NCBI RefSeq assembly: GCF_026004055.1 | Contig: NZ_BPIJ01000001.1 | Location: 62,001 to 126,000, forward strand | Length of the DNA: 64,000 nt | Reading direction: 5' to 3' | Origin: Meiothermus sp. | Lineage (GTDB): Bacteria > Deinococcota > Deinococci > Deinococcales > Thermaceae | Part shown: positions 17,022 to 26,516 of the stretch, piece by piece | Position numbering within the stretch: the first letter of the stretch is position 1 | Layout: each line of letters starts with the position of its first letter | Position numbers and translations under genes: made by a program | Notes under the pieces: generated by a model | Told to the model about the DNA's origin: nothing | Seen by the model: only the letters and a program-made list of their open reading frames with translations | Database searches by the model: none

Positions 17022-17654
17022 GTGAATACCCTATTGATTGGCGCCACGGGCGGCATTGGGCAGGCGTTAGCGCGTCATCTGGCAGGCCGGGCAAGCCGAT
17101 TGTGGCTCTCCGGGCGCAATGGGCAGATTCTGGCCGGCCTAGCCCGCGACCTTAGCGCGCTGGCGGTTCCCGCCGAGCTCGGCCACGAACTCGAGGTTCA
17201 GGCCCTGGCCGAAGAGGTAGGGCCGCTGGATTTGCTCTTGTATGCGGCGGGCGCGGTGCAGAAGGCCGGGGTGCGCGAACAGAACCTGGCCGACCTCGAG
17301 CGGCTCACCACCGCCAACCTGACCGGCCTGGCTTTGCTGCTCAAATACGCCCGCTTCAACCCCCAGGCGCGGGTGGCCGTGCTGGGCGTCTACCCCGATC
17401 TGGTCAGTGTTCCTGGGCTTTCTGCGTACGTAGCGACCAAACTGGGGGCCGAGGGCCTGGTGAACGTGGCCCGCAAGGAGTTCCGCCGCGAGGGGGTGCG
17501 TTTCTGCTTGGTACGCTTGCCGGCCGTTGCTACCGATCTCTGGGCTCCTCTGGGTGGGGCCCCCAAAACGGCCCTGCATCCAGAAGTGGCGGCGGTGCGT
17601 ATTTTGGAAGGAGTTCTGGCCGAGCCCATGGCGGACATGCTCGAGATTCGGTAG
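17022..17654 (+). CDS. Short-chain dehydrogenase/reductase (SDR)
   Basis: 210 residues, a compact SDR: nucleotide-binding motif LLIGATGGIGQAL at the N-terminus, then YAAGAVQK at the NAG position and the active-site YVATK (Tyr-x-x-x-Lys). Substrate unknown; it probably uses NADP because of the basic residue after strand 2 (SGRNGQ). The start is GTG 17022, preceded at 6 nt by TACGCT (17010-17015), so it may be leaderless. It is immediately followed by the YceI gene. Confidence 0.85.
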   Translation: MNTLLIGATGGIGQALARHLAGRASRLWLSGRNGQILAGLARDLSALAVPAELGHELEVQALAEEVGPLDLLLYAAGAVQKAGVREQNLADLERLTTANLTGLALLLKYARFNPQARVAVLGVYPDLVSVPGLSAYVATKLGAEGLVNVARKEFRREGVRFCLVRLPAVATDLWAPLGGAPKTALHPEVAAVRILEGVLAEPMADMLEIR

Positions 17655-17681
17655 ATGCTCTTCAAGAAGGGAAGAGGAACC

Positions 17682-18218
17682 ATGAATCATTGGAAATTGC
17701 TTTTCCTCCTGCTGGTTGGCGCTGCCGGCGGGTCGCAGGCCCAGACCAACCAGTATGCCATTGAAGGGCGCGTGATCTACGCGGCCAGCTACAACCTGGG
17801 CCGCTGGGAGGGCACCAACACCAGCGTGCGGGGTGTGGTGCGTTGGAACAGCCAGACCGGCGAGGCCTCGGGCCAGGTGTGCGTGGAGCTGGGCCGCTTC
17901 GACTCCGGCAATCCCTTGCGCGATGCCGATGCAAGGGGGGTTTTCGACATCAACAGGTTCCCCCAGAGCTGCCTCGAGGTCGAACGTCTGGTACAAACCG
18001 GCGAGGATGCCGTGCTCAGCGGTACCCTGGAAATCAGCGGCACCCGGCGGGCGGTGCGGATTAGCGGCAAACTGACCCGCGAAGGCAATAGCTATCGGTT
18101 TGTCGGCGGATTTAACACCAGCTTTTCGGAGTGGAAACTGAACCCGCCCAGTTTGTTGTTCCTGCGGGTCAACGATCCGGTCGAAGTGCGCCTCGAGGCC
18201 CGGGCCACGCTGCGTTAA
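17682..18218 (+). CDS. Secreted YceI-like domain protein
   Basis: 178 residues: signal peptide MNHWKLLFLLLVGAAGGSQAQ, then a YceI-like lipocalin-type beta-barrel (NTSVRGVVRWNSQTGEASGQ, RDADARGVFDINRFPQSCLEVE, SGTLEISGTRRAVRISGKL). YceI barrels bind polyisoprenoid or fatty-acyl molecules in the periplasm. ATG 17682 has AGAGGAA as ribosome binding site; the ATG at 17655 would spoil the signal peptide. It is close behind the SDR gene (27 bp) and may be cotranscribed with it. Confidence 0.8.
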   Translation: MNHWKLLFLLLVGAAGGSQAQTNQYAIEGRVIYAASYNLGRWEGTNTSVRGVVRWNSQTGEASGQVCVELGRFDSGNPLRDADARGVFDINRFPQSCLEVERLVQTGEDAVLSGTLEISGTRRAVRISGKLTREGNSYRFVGGFNTSFSEWKLNPPSLLFLRVNDPVEVRLEARATLR

Positions 18219-18291
18219 GTAAAGCAAAGTTAAAGGATCCGTTGAACTTAGCTTGTGGGATAGGTTGATAGGCTCAGGGCAGGAGGTTCCC

Positions 18292-19308
18292 ATGCAGAAA
18301 CAAACCCTCCTGCTCTGGCTCTTGGTCTCGTTGCTGGGATGCAACGCACCGGAGGCCAGGCCCCCCGTACTTCCACCCGGTCAGCCCGCCCCGGTGGCCG
18401 GGCAAACCTGCCCCGACTGGGTACACAACCGCCACACGGTGCGCGGCCCCGATGGTGAAATCTACCCCACCTGGCACCCCCAGGTAGACCCCGAATATGG
18501 GTGCTACTTCACCCACGAACACGGCGACGACCCCCGTACCAGCCTGGCCAACCCCGAACTGCCGCCCTTTGGCTACGTGGGCAAGCTGGCCGGCATGCCC
18601 GAGGCGCACGAGGGCTTCAAGGTGTTTGTGGCCAATCGGGGCACCCGCAACGACGAAGACCGCATCGCCCTGACCAGCACCCGCATTGTGGCCCACATGG
18701 GCACCGGAGGGGTGCGACGCTACAGCGTGCGCCAGCACTCCCTGATGTTCGACCTGGTAGCCCCCAGTGGACACCGGGTAAGCGTGCAGGGCATGGCCGA
18801 CACGGGCCTGGTGGGCTCCATCTGCGAGCGCGACCCCACCCTCAACGATGCCGACCCGAGCAACGATATTGGCCGCAGCGTGATGACCCTCCCTGGAACC
18901 GGCTGCCACAGCCAAAACCCCGGTTCGCTCTACGAAATCTGGGCCTTCAAACTGCGCCTGGCTGACAAAGCGGAGGTTATTGCTTCGACTGCCGTCTTCG
19001 ACCCCATCACCACCATGAACCCGGCCAACCTGAGCGAGTTGCACTACACCGAGCAGGTGTTCAGGGGCTTTGCCGGCTTACGCGGCTGTGACCGCGAGGC
19101 CTACCACGGGCCAGTCTACTGGTACAACCCAAGCGGCCCCGAGGTGTTTTTCACCGATGCTTTCGGCAAGGCGGGGGGCCCCCTCCGGCAACTCGTCTCC
19201 CGTCACAGCGACATCGGCATCTGGATGTCGCAGCGTTCGGACGGCTTTCAGAACCAATTCAAGCTGCCTAGAAACCACTGCGCGCCGGGGCTGGGTCTCC
19301 TAAACTAG
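18292..19308 (+). CDS. Predicted lipoprotein, unknown function
   Basis: 338 residues. N-terminus MQKQTLLLWLLVSLLGCNAP is a lipoprotein signal with lipobox SLLGC; AGGAGG (18282-18287) is a good ribosome binding site for ATG 18292. The mature part is His/Asp/Trp-rich early on (CPDWVHNRHTV, GCYFTHEHGDDPR), a possible metal-binding surface, and has a later WYNPSGPEVFFTDAFG region. I do not recognise a family. It is convergent with glcF, which ends only 8 bp beyond its stop. Confidence 0.7.
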   Translation: MQKQTLLLWLLVSLLGCNAPEARPPVLPPGQPAPVAGQTCPDWVHNRHTVRGPDGEIYPTWHPQVDPEYGCYFTHEHGDDPRTSLANPELPPFGYVGKLAGMPEAHEGFKVFVANRGTRNDEDRIALTSTRIVAHMGTGGVRRYSVRQHSLMFDLVAPSGHRVSVQGMADTGLVGSICERDPTLNDADPSNDIGRSVMTLPGTGCHSQNPGSLYEIWAFKLRLADKAEVIASTAVFDPITTMNPANLSELHYTEQVFRGFAGLRGCDREAYHGPVYWYNPSGPEVFFTDAFGKAGGPLRQLVSRHSDIGIWMSQRSDGFQNQFKLPRNHCAPGLGLLN

Positions 19309-19316
19309 CGTGTCTT

Positions 19317-20588
19317 TCAAGTTTGTACAGCAGCCTGTTCGTAGGCCCGCTCGAGCAACTCCACCGTATGCAGCACCGGAATCTCTCGGCCCAGTTTGCG
19401 CAGCTGGCTCTGGATCTGGGTAAAGCAGCCGATGTTGCCCGTGACCACCACCTCGGCCCCGGTGGCCAGGATGTGGCGGGCCTTGCGCTCGCCCAGGGTG
19501 GCGGCAATGGCGGGTTGCTCGAGGTTATACGTACCTGCCGAGCCGCAGCAAAGCTCGCCCTCGGGAATCTCTACCAACTCCACCCCGGGAATGCTGCGCA
19601 GCAGCTGGCGCGGTTCGGCCCGCACCCCCTGGGCATGGGCCAGGTGGCAGGCGTCGTGGTAGGCCACCTTGAGGGGCCGCGGTAGGGGTGGCACTTCCTT
19701 CAGGCCCAGCTCCACCAGGAAGACCGAAACATCCTTGACTCTGGCGGCCAGTTGGGCGGCCTGGGCTTGCTCGGGCTCGCCGTGGAAGAGCACCGGATAC
19801 TCCTTGAGGCCCGAACCACAGCCGGCGGCATTGGTGAGGATGGCGTCGTAGTCGCCGGCAAAGGCTTTGAGGTTGGTGCGGGCAAACTGCAAGGCCCGCC
19901 CCCGTTCGCCGGTGTGCAGGGCCAGCGCCCCGCAGCAGCCCTGGCCTTTGGGAATCACCACCTCGACCCCGTTGTGGGCCAACACCCGCAGGGTGGCACG
20001 GTTGAAACCGGGCTGCAGAACCTGCTGGGCGCAACCCGCCAGGAAGGCCACCCGGGCCCGCCGCTCGCCCACAGGGGGAACAACCTCCGGTAGCGGCTCG
20101 CTTGCCGGTAGGGTGTCGGGGAGGAGCTCGAGGGGGGCCTTTAGCATGGGCGGCAGCAGCGGCTTCAATAGCTTGCCCAGCCGGCCCAGCATGGCCGCTG
20201 CGCGGAAGCGGGCCGGGTAGGGGAGGGTTTCCTGCAGGCCAATGCGAAAGAGCTTTTGGAAGGGGGAGCGGTGGCGTTTGGGCTCGCTAAAGCCTCGGTA
20301 GGTGGAGATAAGTTCGCCGTAGGGCACCCCGCTCGGGCAGGCCGTCACACAGCCCTGGCAGCCCAGGCATTTGTCCAGATAGGGTTGGGCTTCCTCCATC
20401 TGGAGGTGGCCCTCCAGCACCTCCTTCATCAGAAAAATGCGCCCGCGGGGCGAGTCCATCTCCTCGCCCAACACCTGGTAGGTGGGGCAGGCCGGCAGGC
20501 AGAAGCCGCAGTGCACGCAGGCCTCGATGGCGTGGGCCATAATCTCGCCCTGGGGGCCTAGTTGTTCGACATCAATCTTGTGCTGCAT
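19317..20588 (-). CDS. glcF: Glycolate oxidase iron-sulfur subunit GlcF
   Basis: 423 residues. Two [4Fe-4S] clusters are seen near the N-terminus ([15 protein letters not shown] and [16 protein letters not shown]), followed by two cysteine-rich CCG domains ([10 protein letters not shown]...[11 protein letters not shown] and [12 protein letters not shown]...[10 protein letters not shown]). This is the electron-transfer subunit of the GlcDEF glycolate dehydrogenase, which oxidises glycolate or lactate to glyoxylate or pyruvate and passes electrons to the quinone pool. It is the last gene of the glcDEF unit, 15 bp after glcE. Confidence 0.92.
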   Translation of the reverse strand: MQHKIDVEQLGPQGEIMAHAIEACVHCGFCLPACPTYQVLGEEMDSPRGRIFLMKEVLEGHLQMEEAQPYLDKCLGCQGCVTACPSGVPYGELISTYRGFSEPKRHRSPFQKLFRIGLQETLPYPARFRAAAMLGRLGKLLKPLLPPMLKAPLELLPDTLPASEPLPEVVPPVGERRARVAFLAGCAQQVLQPGFNRATLRVLAHNGVEVVIPKGQGCCGALALHTGERGRALQFARTNLKAFAGDYDAILTNAAGCGSGLKEYPVLFHGEPEQAQAAQLAARVKDVSVFLVELGLKEVPPLPRPLKVAYHDACHLAHAQGVRAEPRQLLRSIPGVELVEIPEGELCCGSAGTYNLEQPAIAATLGERKARHILATGAEVVVTGNIGCFTQIQSQLRKLGREIPVLHTVELLERAYEQAAVQT

Positions 20589-20603
20589 AGGATATGTGGG
20601 TTT

Positions 20604-21677
20604 TTATCGGGCAAACTTGCCCTGGGGGTCGAGGGCTTGGGTCACCTTGTAGCCCATGGCCTGCTCCAAGTCTATTCCAATCCGGGGTCGATGCGTAGAA
20701 CCTCTTAGAACCAGGCCAGATAAGCCGTGAGCCTTGAGCAGCCGGTCAAGCACATCCAGTGCGTCGTTCCAGGCCAAGTAGAGCAGGTGGCCCGCGCTCA
20801 GGTAGCGCCGTGGGGCCCGGCCCAAGGCCGGTTCCAGGGCCGGGATGCGCCGGGGGGTGAGGGCCACTTTCACCAGAGCCCCTTCGCCCAGGTTTAGGTC
20901 GTTCAGGCTACGCCAGTAGGTGGTTTCAGCCTCTCCTTCGAGCAGCTCGCCGCCCCGCCCCAAAAAAGCTTGCAGCCGTTCCAGCCGGGCAGGCAGGGCT
21001 TCGGCCAGGCCCCCCAGGCGCAGGATAAGGGTAGTGGGGGGTTGTAGGTCGAGTGCGTAAAGCTCAATCGGAGAGCCTGCCAGCCTGTAGAGGGTCTCGA
21101 GGGCCCCTTCCAGACTCGGAAAAGCCACCTGCAGGGTGGCGGTGGCTTTGGGGGCGGGAAACACCTTGAAAGCCAGCTCGGTCAGGATGCCCAGCCGCCC
21201 CAGGCTGCCCACCATCAGCTTGGGCAGGTCGAACCCGGCGGCATTCTTGACCACCTTGCCCCCACCCCGCACCAAGTTCCCCTCGCCATCCACAAACTGC
21301 ACCCCCAAAATGAAGTCGCGCACCCCGCCGTAGCGCTGGCGCATGGGGCCTGAGAGCCCGGCGGCCACCGTGCCCCCTAGGGTGGCGCCCTGTTCGACGA
21401 ATGGGGGGTCAAAGGGCAGGTACTGCCCGTGCTGGGCCAGCAGGGCTTCTATTTCAAGGAGCCGGGTGCCTGCCTGGGCCACCAGTACATACTCGCCGGG
21501 GTCGTACTCCAAAACCCCACTCAGGCCGGTCATGTCCAGCAAGGTCTGGCCCTCGCCGGGGGTGGAGAGGGCAGGTTTGCTGCCGCCGCCTCTGGGCAGA
21601 AGGGTGCGGTGTGCTTTGACGGCCTCCTGGACTTCGGCCACGCGGGTGGGTCGGAGGGTCCAATAGCTCACTTCCAC
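20604..21677 (-). CDS. glcE: Glycolate oxidase FAD-binding subunit GlcE
   Basis: 357 residues with a PCMH-type FAD-binding domain: LLPRGGGSKPALS near the N-terminus, LGGTVAAGLSGPMRQRYGG and VVKNAAGFDLPKLMVGS, all typical of GlcE, which is shorter than GlcD. It pairs with GlcD and GlcF. The start is the GTG at 21677, 27 bp after the glcD stop. Confidence 0.9.
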   Translation of the reverse strand: MEVSYWTLRPTRVAEVQEAVKAHRTLLPRGGGSKPALSTPGEGQTLLDMTGLSGVLEYDPGEYVLVAQAGTRLLEIEALLAQHGQYLPFDPPFVEQGATLGGTVAAGLSGPMRQRYGGVRDFILGVQFVDGEGNLVRGGGKVVKNAAGFDLPKLMVGSLGRLGILTELAFKVFPAPKATATLQVAFPSLEGALETLYRLAGSPIELYALDLQPPTTLILRLGGLAEALPARLERLQAFLGRGGELLEGEAETTYWRSLNDLNLGEGALVKVALTPRRIPALEPALGRAPRRYLSAGHLLYLAWNDALDVLDRLLKAHGLSGLVLRGSTHRPRIGIDLEQAMGYKVTQALDPQGKFAR

Positions 21678-21704
21678 CCCCCTACCTGTTGGGTACTCGA
21701 GCCC

Positions 21705-23144
21705 CTACTCACGCGAGATCACCCCCGCTTTTTCCAGCGGGTGCGCTCCGCGGAAATGAAGGGCCGGGGCCTCACCGGGAAACATCTTGCCCCGGTTGGC
21801 CAGCTCCAGCGGGTCGAGGGCCAGGCGGATGCGCCGCATGGCCTCTAGGTCGGCCTCGGCGAACATCTCGGGCATGTAGGCTTTTTTCTCCATCCCCACC
21901 CCGTGCTCGCCGGTGATGGAGCCGCCTAAGGCCACGCACAGCTTCAGGATTTCCCCGGCCAGCGCCTCGGCGCGGTGCAGCTCGCCCTCGAGGCGCCCGT
22001 TATAGAGAATCAGGGGGTGCAGGTTGCCGTCACCGGCGTGAAAAACATTGGCCACCCGCAGGCCGTAGCGGGCCGATAGCTGCTCAATTTCGGCCAGGGC
22101 CTGGCCCAGCTTGGAGCGGGGCACCACCCCATCCTGCACGATGTAGTCGGGCGAGAGCCGCCCCACCGCCGAGAAGGCCGCCTTGCGCCCTTTCCAGATT
22201 TTCAGGCGCTCTTCGGGGCTTTGGGCCACCCGCACTTCGTAGGCCCCCGAGCCTCGGATGACCGCGTCCAGGTAGCGCGCCTCGGCCTCGACCTGCGGGG
22301 TCTCGCCCTCGAGCTCCACAATCAAGAGGGCCCGGGCCGCCTGGGGATACCCTGCCTTTACCGCCGCCTCGGCGGCCTCGATGGCCAGTGAGTCCATAAT
22401 CTCCATGGCCCCCGGCAAGAGCCCCGAGGCCACCACCGCTGCCACGGCGTCGCCCGCTTTGGCCAGCGAGTCGTAGGCGGCCAGCACGGTGTGGTAGGTC
22501 TCGGGCTTGGGCAACAGGCGCAGCGTCACCTCGGTAGCAATGCCCAACAGCCCCTCGCTGCCCACAAACAAACCCAGCCAGTCGGGGCCGGTGTTTTCCA
22601 GGCTTTCGCTGCCCAGCTCCACGGTCTCGCCATCCGGCAGCACCACCCGGGCGGCCAGCACGTGGTTGGAGGTCATGCCGTATTTGAGGCAGTGGGCCCC
22701 GCCGGAGTTGAAGGCCAGGTTGCCCCCAATGGTCGAGACCGGCTGGGAGGAGGGATCCGGAGCGTAGTAGAGACCATAGGTCGCGGCGGCATTGGAGACC
22801 TGGAGGTTAATGAAGCCCGGCTGCACCACCGCGATGCGCTCCTGGGGCTCGAGCCGCAGCAGCTTGTTCATACGGTTGAGGCCAATGATGAGCCCCCCCT
22901 CGATGGGCAACGAACCCCCCGAAAGGCTGGTGCCGGAGCCTCGCGCTACGTAGGGAATCTGGTGATGCGCGCACCAGCGCACGGCCTGCACCACCTCTTC
23001 GTGGGTCTCGGGCAGCACCACCGCCAGGGGCCGGGCCCGGAAGGCCGTGAGCGCGTCCGACTCGTAAGGGGCCAACTCGCCCGGCTTGTGTAGCAAGCGA
23101 CCGGGGGGGAAGAGGCGCTCGAGCTCGGCCAGCGCAGGGCTCAT
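21705..23144 (-). CDS. glcD: Glycolate oxidase catalytic subunit GlcD
   Basis: 479 residues of the FAD-linked oxidase family. The PCMH domain has [20 protein letters not shown], the dinucleotide-proximal [17 protein letters not shown] and [15 protein letters not shown]; the C-terminal domain has [15 protein letters not shown] and [14 protein letters not shown], which hold the flavin and substrate His residues. It starts the glcDEF operon, with ribosome binding site GAGGAAG and a good sigma-A promoter about 70 bp upstream. Confidence 0.93.
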   Translation of the reverse strand: MSPALAELERLFPPGRLLHKPGELAPYESDALTAFRARPLAVVLPETHEEVVQAVRWCAHHQIPYVARGSGTSLSGGSLPIEGGLIIGLNRMNKLLRLEPQERIAVVQPGFINLQVSNAAATYGLYYAPDPSSQPVSTIGGNLAFNSGGAHCLKYGMTSNHVLAARVVLPDGETVELGSESLENTGPDWLGLFVGSEGLLGIATEVTLRLLPKPETYHTVLAAYDSLAKAGDAVAAVVASGLLPGAMEIMDSLAIEAAEAAVKAGYPQAARALLIVELEGETPQVEAEARYLDAVIRGSGAYEVRVAQSPEERLKIWKGRKAAFSAVGRLSPDYIVQDGVVPRSKLGQALAEIEQLSARYGLRVANVFHAGDGNLHPLILYNGRLEGELHRAEALAGEILKLCVALGGSITGEHGVGMEKKAYMPEMFAEADLEAMRRIRLALDPLELANRGKMFPGEAPALHFRGAHPLEKAGVISRE

Positions 23145-23211
23145 ACGGCTTCCTCACCGATGCAAACATTCCCAGACTTCTCCGCCATCTTGAGCCTCCC
23201 GCTCTGCTCTG

Positions 23212-23240
23212 AAGCTAGCCGCTACTAGATGTTTTGTCAA
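23212..23240 (-). promoter_or_regulatory. Sigma-A promoter of glcDEF
   Basis: Minus strand: consensus -35 TTGACA (23240-23235), 17-bp spacer, -10 TAGCTT (23217-23212). The predicted start near 23205 leaves a leader of about 60 nt. The A/T-rich stretch just upstream (ACTTTTTTTACTATTCG region) may act as an UP element. This is the cleanest -35 in the window. Confidence 0.75.
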
Positions 23241-23265
23241 TAAATGAAAACTTTTTTTACTATTC

Positions 23266-23295
23266 GAAAAACAAATAACCCAGGGTGGGCCTGGG
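23266..23295 (-). terminator. Terminator after the Wzz/tyrosine-kinase gene
   Basis: Minus strand: CCCAGG, 5-nt loop CCCAC, CCTGGG, then TTATTTGTTTTT. The stem is short but perfect and lies 18 bp after the stop of the gene at 23314. Confidence 0.6.
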
Positions 23296-23313
23296 TCTTG
23301 GGGTGGGCCGGGT

Positions 23314-24870
23314 TTAGGCCTTTTCTTCAGCAGCGGGCTTGAAAATGCCGGTGCTCTTACTGCTGCCCTCGTACGCCTTGTCGGGCTTGGGCAGGGTCTG
23401 GCCTTCACGTACCCGGTTCATCACCAGGCCCAGGGTCTGGGCGCCCACCCGCTTGAGGATCTCGAGGGCCGAGCGCAGCTGGCGCCGGTCGGTCTGGCCT
23501 TCACGCACCACCAGCAACACCCCGGAAACATAAGGGGCCATGATCAAGGTATCGGTCACGCTTAGCACCGGCGGGGTGTCAAGGATGATAATGTCGTACA
23601 GGCCGCTTTCCTTGAGGTGGGTGATGAAGGGACGGAACAGCTCGGAGAGCAGGCGGGAGGGGTTCTCGAGCGGCTGCAAGCAGGGAATCAGGTACAGGTT
23701 GTTTTCGACCAGGTTGGGCTGGGGAAACATACGCGGTAGATTCACCAGCGCGCTCACAACGTCTGGGCCGTGGGCAATGCCAAACTCCTGGTGCAGCACC
23801 GGTCGGCGGCTGTTGAGGTCGATGAGCAGGGTGCGCCGGCCCGCGCGGGCGCAGGCCCGTGCCAGGCTGATGGCCACACTGCTTTTGCCCTCGAGGGCCG
23901 CCGGGCTGGTAATGGCGATAATACGCGGGTTGGCGTCGCCGGTGGTGTGGGCTAGGTTGATGTCTAGGTAGCTGGCTACCTCGGGAGACAGGTTGCGCCC
24001 GGATGCAGCGGGTACCTCGGGAAACTCGCCCAGGATGGGCAAGGAAGTCAGGCGGAAAGCCTCATCGGTGTTGCGCACGGTTCGAACGGTGGACTCGCGC
24101 AACAGCAGCCAGCCAAGGGCTAGCACCAGACCAACAGCAAAGGCGATGGCCGTATACAACACCGGGCGGGGGCTCACCGGCCGAGCAGGTATGACGGCTC
24201 GATCTATAAGCGAAAGCTGCCCACTCGCACTGCGCTCCAAGGCCCGTAGCAGGTCGATGTCGCGCTGCAGCGAGGCTTGTAGGCTCAGGAGACCGGCCAG
24301 GTTTTCTCTCTGGCCGGAGGCCTGTCTGAGCTGGTTGTTGACCACAGCAAGCTGGGCCTGGAGGGACTCCCGGTAGCCACCAAAACTACCCCGAACCCGT
24401 TCCGCATCCCAGCGAATCAAATTCTCGGCCCACAAGTTGGCCAGAGTGGCCGATTTTTCGGGGTTGGTATCCCGGACGCTCAAAATTACCACGCTGGAGT
24501 TTTGGCCCTCGATGGTTCGCACCCGCGCCCGGCGAGTAAAAGCCTCGAGGTCTTGGGGTCGACTGTCCAGCCCCGCGGCTTTCAAAGTGCGTTCTAGCAC
24601 CACATTGCTAAGGGCTGCCTCGCGGTAGGCATCGGCATCAATGAGGCTTTGGGAGGGTACTGTTCCCAAGAGGTTGCTGGAAAAAGCGCTGCTTTGCGCC
24701 GCCAAGAGTCGGGAGCTGGCCTGGTAGGTAGGCACCAACAATACCGAGACCAGCCATGTCAATAAAGCCAGGGTTGCAGCCACCGAGAGCAGCGTCCAGA
24801 AGTTGCGGCGCAGTAGCTGGCCCAGGCGGCCCACATCGATCTCTGGCTCTTGAGGAATTTGTGGCATCAT
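23314..24870 (-). CDS. Wzz-type chain-length regulator fused to BY-kinase-like domain
   Basis: 518 residues. N-terminal Wzz domain with one membrane helix (about 30-50) and a PxxP-containing second helix (VSPRPVLYTAIAFAVGLVLALGW), enclosing a periplasmic loop; then a cytoplasmic bacterial tyrosine-kinase (ParA-like) domain with Walker A (ALEGKSSVAIS), Walker A' (LLIDLNSRRP) and Walker B (DIIILDTPPVL). It controls polysaccharide chain length and export. Two oddities: Walker A' has Asn where most BY-kinases have a second Asp, and the C-terminal tail has one Tyr (KAYEGS) instead of a Tyr cluster. Start ATG 24870 is preferred: the upstream TTG overlaps a TATACT -10 box (24887-24882). It diverges from the flippase gene. 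Confidence 0.85.
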   Translation of the reverse strand: MMPQIPQEPEIDVGRLGQLLRRNFWTLLSVAATLALLTWLVSVLLVPTYQASSRLLAAQSSAFSSNLLGTVPSQSLIDADAYREAALSNVVLERTLKAAGLDSRPQDLEAFTRRARVRTIEGQNSSVVILSVRDTNPEKSATLANLWAENLIRWDAERVRGSFGGYRESLQAQLAVVNNQLRQASGQRENLAGLLSLQASLQRDIDLLRALERSASGQLSLIDRAVIPARPVSPRPVLYTAIAFAVGLVLALGWLLLRESTVRTVRNTDEAFRLTSLPILGEFPEVPAASGRNLSPEVASYLDINLAHTTGDANPRIIAITSPAALEGKSSVAISLARACARAGRRTLLIDLNSRRPVLHQEFGIAHGPDVVSALVNLPRMFPQPNLVENNLYLIPCLQPLENPSRLLSELFRPFITHLKESGLYDIIILDTPPVLSVTDTLIMAPYVSGVLLVVREGQTDRRQLRSALEILKRVGAQTLGLVMNRVREGQTLPKPDKAYEGSSKSTGIFKPAAEEKA

Positions 24871-25088
24871 AGGTTGATACAAGTATAGGGTTTTGATTGG
24901 GTTTTGGGGGTGACCGGGTGTAACCTGGCGGATGGGTTTGGTTAGGCAATGCTTTTGGACAAGCGACCGGGGTTGTAACGTCTGGTAGAGTTTAGTTAAC
25001 TGCTTAGGAAACGGCGGAGTCTGGCCCTGGCCGACCTATTTGGTCTATTTTGCCGATTCTCCCGATAGCATGGGGTTGGGATATTGAT

Positions 25089-26381
25089 GTGGCACACCAG
25101 TGGCAAAAAATTGCGACCTTAAGACGGCGGATTCCCCAAAATGCCGTATGGGCGTTGTTGGATCAGGCGCTATACGGCATCTCTAATTTCCTTGCCAATA
25201 CCCTCATGGCGCGCTGGCTCGAGCCCACCGAGTACGGCGCTTTTGCGGTAGGCTGGATGATTTTACTGATAGGCTACCAGGTGCAAAATCCGCTCATCAC
25301 CGAACCGCTGACGGTGTACACCCCCAACCGGTTTCGTACGGCTCCAGAGCTGTACCAGCAAATCGTACAGTACTTGCACTGGTTTCTTACCGGCCTTGCT
25401 GCGTTGGTGTTTGTGTTGTTGGCAGGGCTACAAAACGATGGGGTTTTCAAGGGTCTGTACCTGGGACTCGCCTTTGCCCTACCTTTTGTTCAATATGCCA
25501 TGCTCATCCGACGGATCTGCTATGCCAACCTGGCTCCCAGGCTTTCGGCCCTGGGAGGTTTTTTATACCTGCCCCTATTTGTGCTATCGGCTTTTATCCT
25601 GCACAACGCTTCTTTACTCAATGCTTTTACGGCGATGCTGCTGATGGGCGCTGCTTCGCTGATATCGGGCTACTGGGTGTGGTGGCAGTGGAGCCGCGTC
25701 TCCCAGCAACGGGTATATGGTGCTACTTTGCCCTTCCAGGCCCAGGTGAAGCTATTTTGGGCGGTGCTTCGTTACCACTGGCGGTACGGTCGCTGGGGTT
25801 TGCCGGCCAGCCTGCTGTGGATACTGGTCACCAGCCTCCCGTATGTTTTGCTGGTGCGTTTCCACGGCCTCGAGTCGGTTGCGGGTTTGCGGGTGCTGGA
25901 AAACACCGTGGCTCCGGTGAACAGTTTTTTTTCGGCCTTCAACTCCCTTATGCTGCCTTCCTTTGCCCGAGCCTCTTCCCCTGCCAACCTCGAGCGCATG
26001 ATGCGGCGCTATCTGCTTTTGTTTACCACCTTAGGCTTTTTGTTCTGGTTGGTGCTGGCCCTGCTGCACGAACCGATTTTTAGACTGCTGTACGGTGCCA
26101 ACTATCAAGACATCGGTCGCCTCTTGTACCTGTTTGCCCTGGTTCCGATGGCGACCTGGTTTGCCGAGGTGTTTTTTAGCGCCTTCCGGGCTCAAGAGCA
26201 GCCTCGCTGGATTACCTGGCTCTATGTACTGGCGTCTTTCTCAACGGGTGTACTGGGCTGGTTGCTCATCCAACGAATGGGATTACAAGGGGCGGTTGTT
26301 ACCGTTCTTTGTACCCAGGCTTTGCTGGCCATCGCCGCCCTGATTTTTTGGTTTAGGCTGGGGCGCCAGCGTACCTTTTGA
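25089..26381 (+). CDS. Polysaccharide flippase (Wzx/MATE-like)
   Basis: About 430 residues with 12 or so hydrophobic helices, in the polysaccharide-export/O-antigen flippase superfamily (ALLDQALYGISNFLANTLMARWLEPTEYG style N-terminus). It would flip lipid-linked sugar units across the inner membrane. The start is uncertain: GTG 25089 is my choice because the hydrophilic N-terminal segment then has normal length; TTG 25050 would add 13 residues. No clear ribosome binding site. It is the first plus-strand gene of the exopolysaccharide locus. Confidence 0.8.
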   Translation: MAHQWQKIATLRRRIPQNAVWALLDQALYGISNFLANTLMARWLEPTEYGAFAVGWMILLIGYQVQNPLITEPLTVYTPNRFRTAPELYQQIVQYLHWFLTGLAALVFVLLAGLQNDGVFKGLYLGLAFALPFVQYAMLIRRICYANLAPRLSALGGFLYLPLFVLSAFILHNASLLNAFTAMLLMGAASLISGYWVWWQWSRVSQQRVYGATLPFQAQVKLFWAVLRYHWRYGRWGLPASLLWILVTSLPYVLLVRFHGLESVAGLRVLENTVAPVNSFFSAFNSLMLPSFARASSPANLERMMRRYLLLFTTLGFLFWLVLALLHEPIFRLLYGANYQDIGRLLYLFALVPMATWFAEVFFSAFRAQEQPRWITWLYVLASFSTGVLGWLLIQRMGLQGAVVTVLCTQALLAIAALIFWFRLGRQRTF

Positions 26382-26516
26382 TTACACAAACGCTGTTGGT
26401 AGGGGTCAACCAAAGTTTCATCAAGGCCTGGCAATCGTAACCCATGCGGGGTAGTCCAAAGGAATATAGTTTTAACATGATTCTGCAAATCAACTTTTAT
26501 AGGAAATGGCCGTGAC

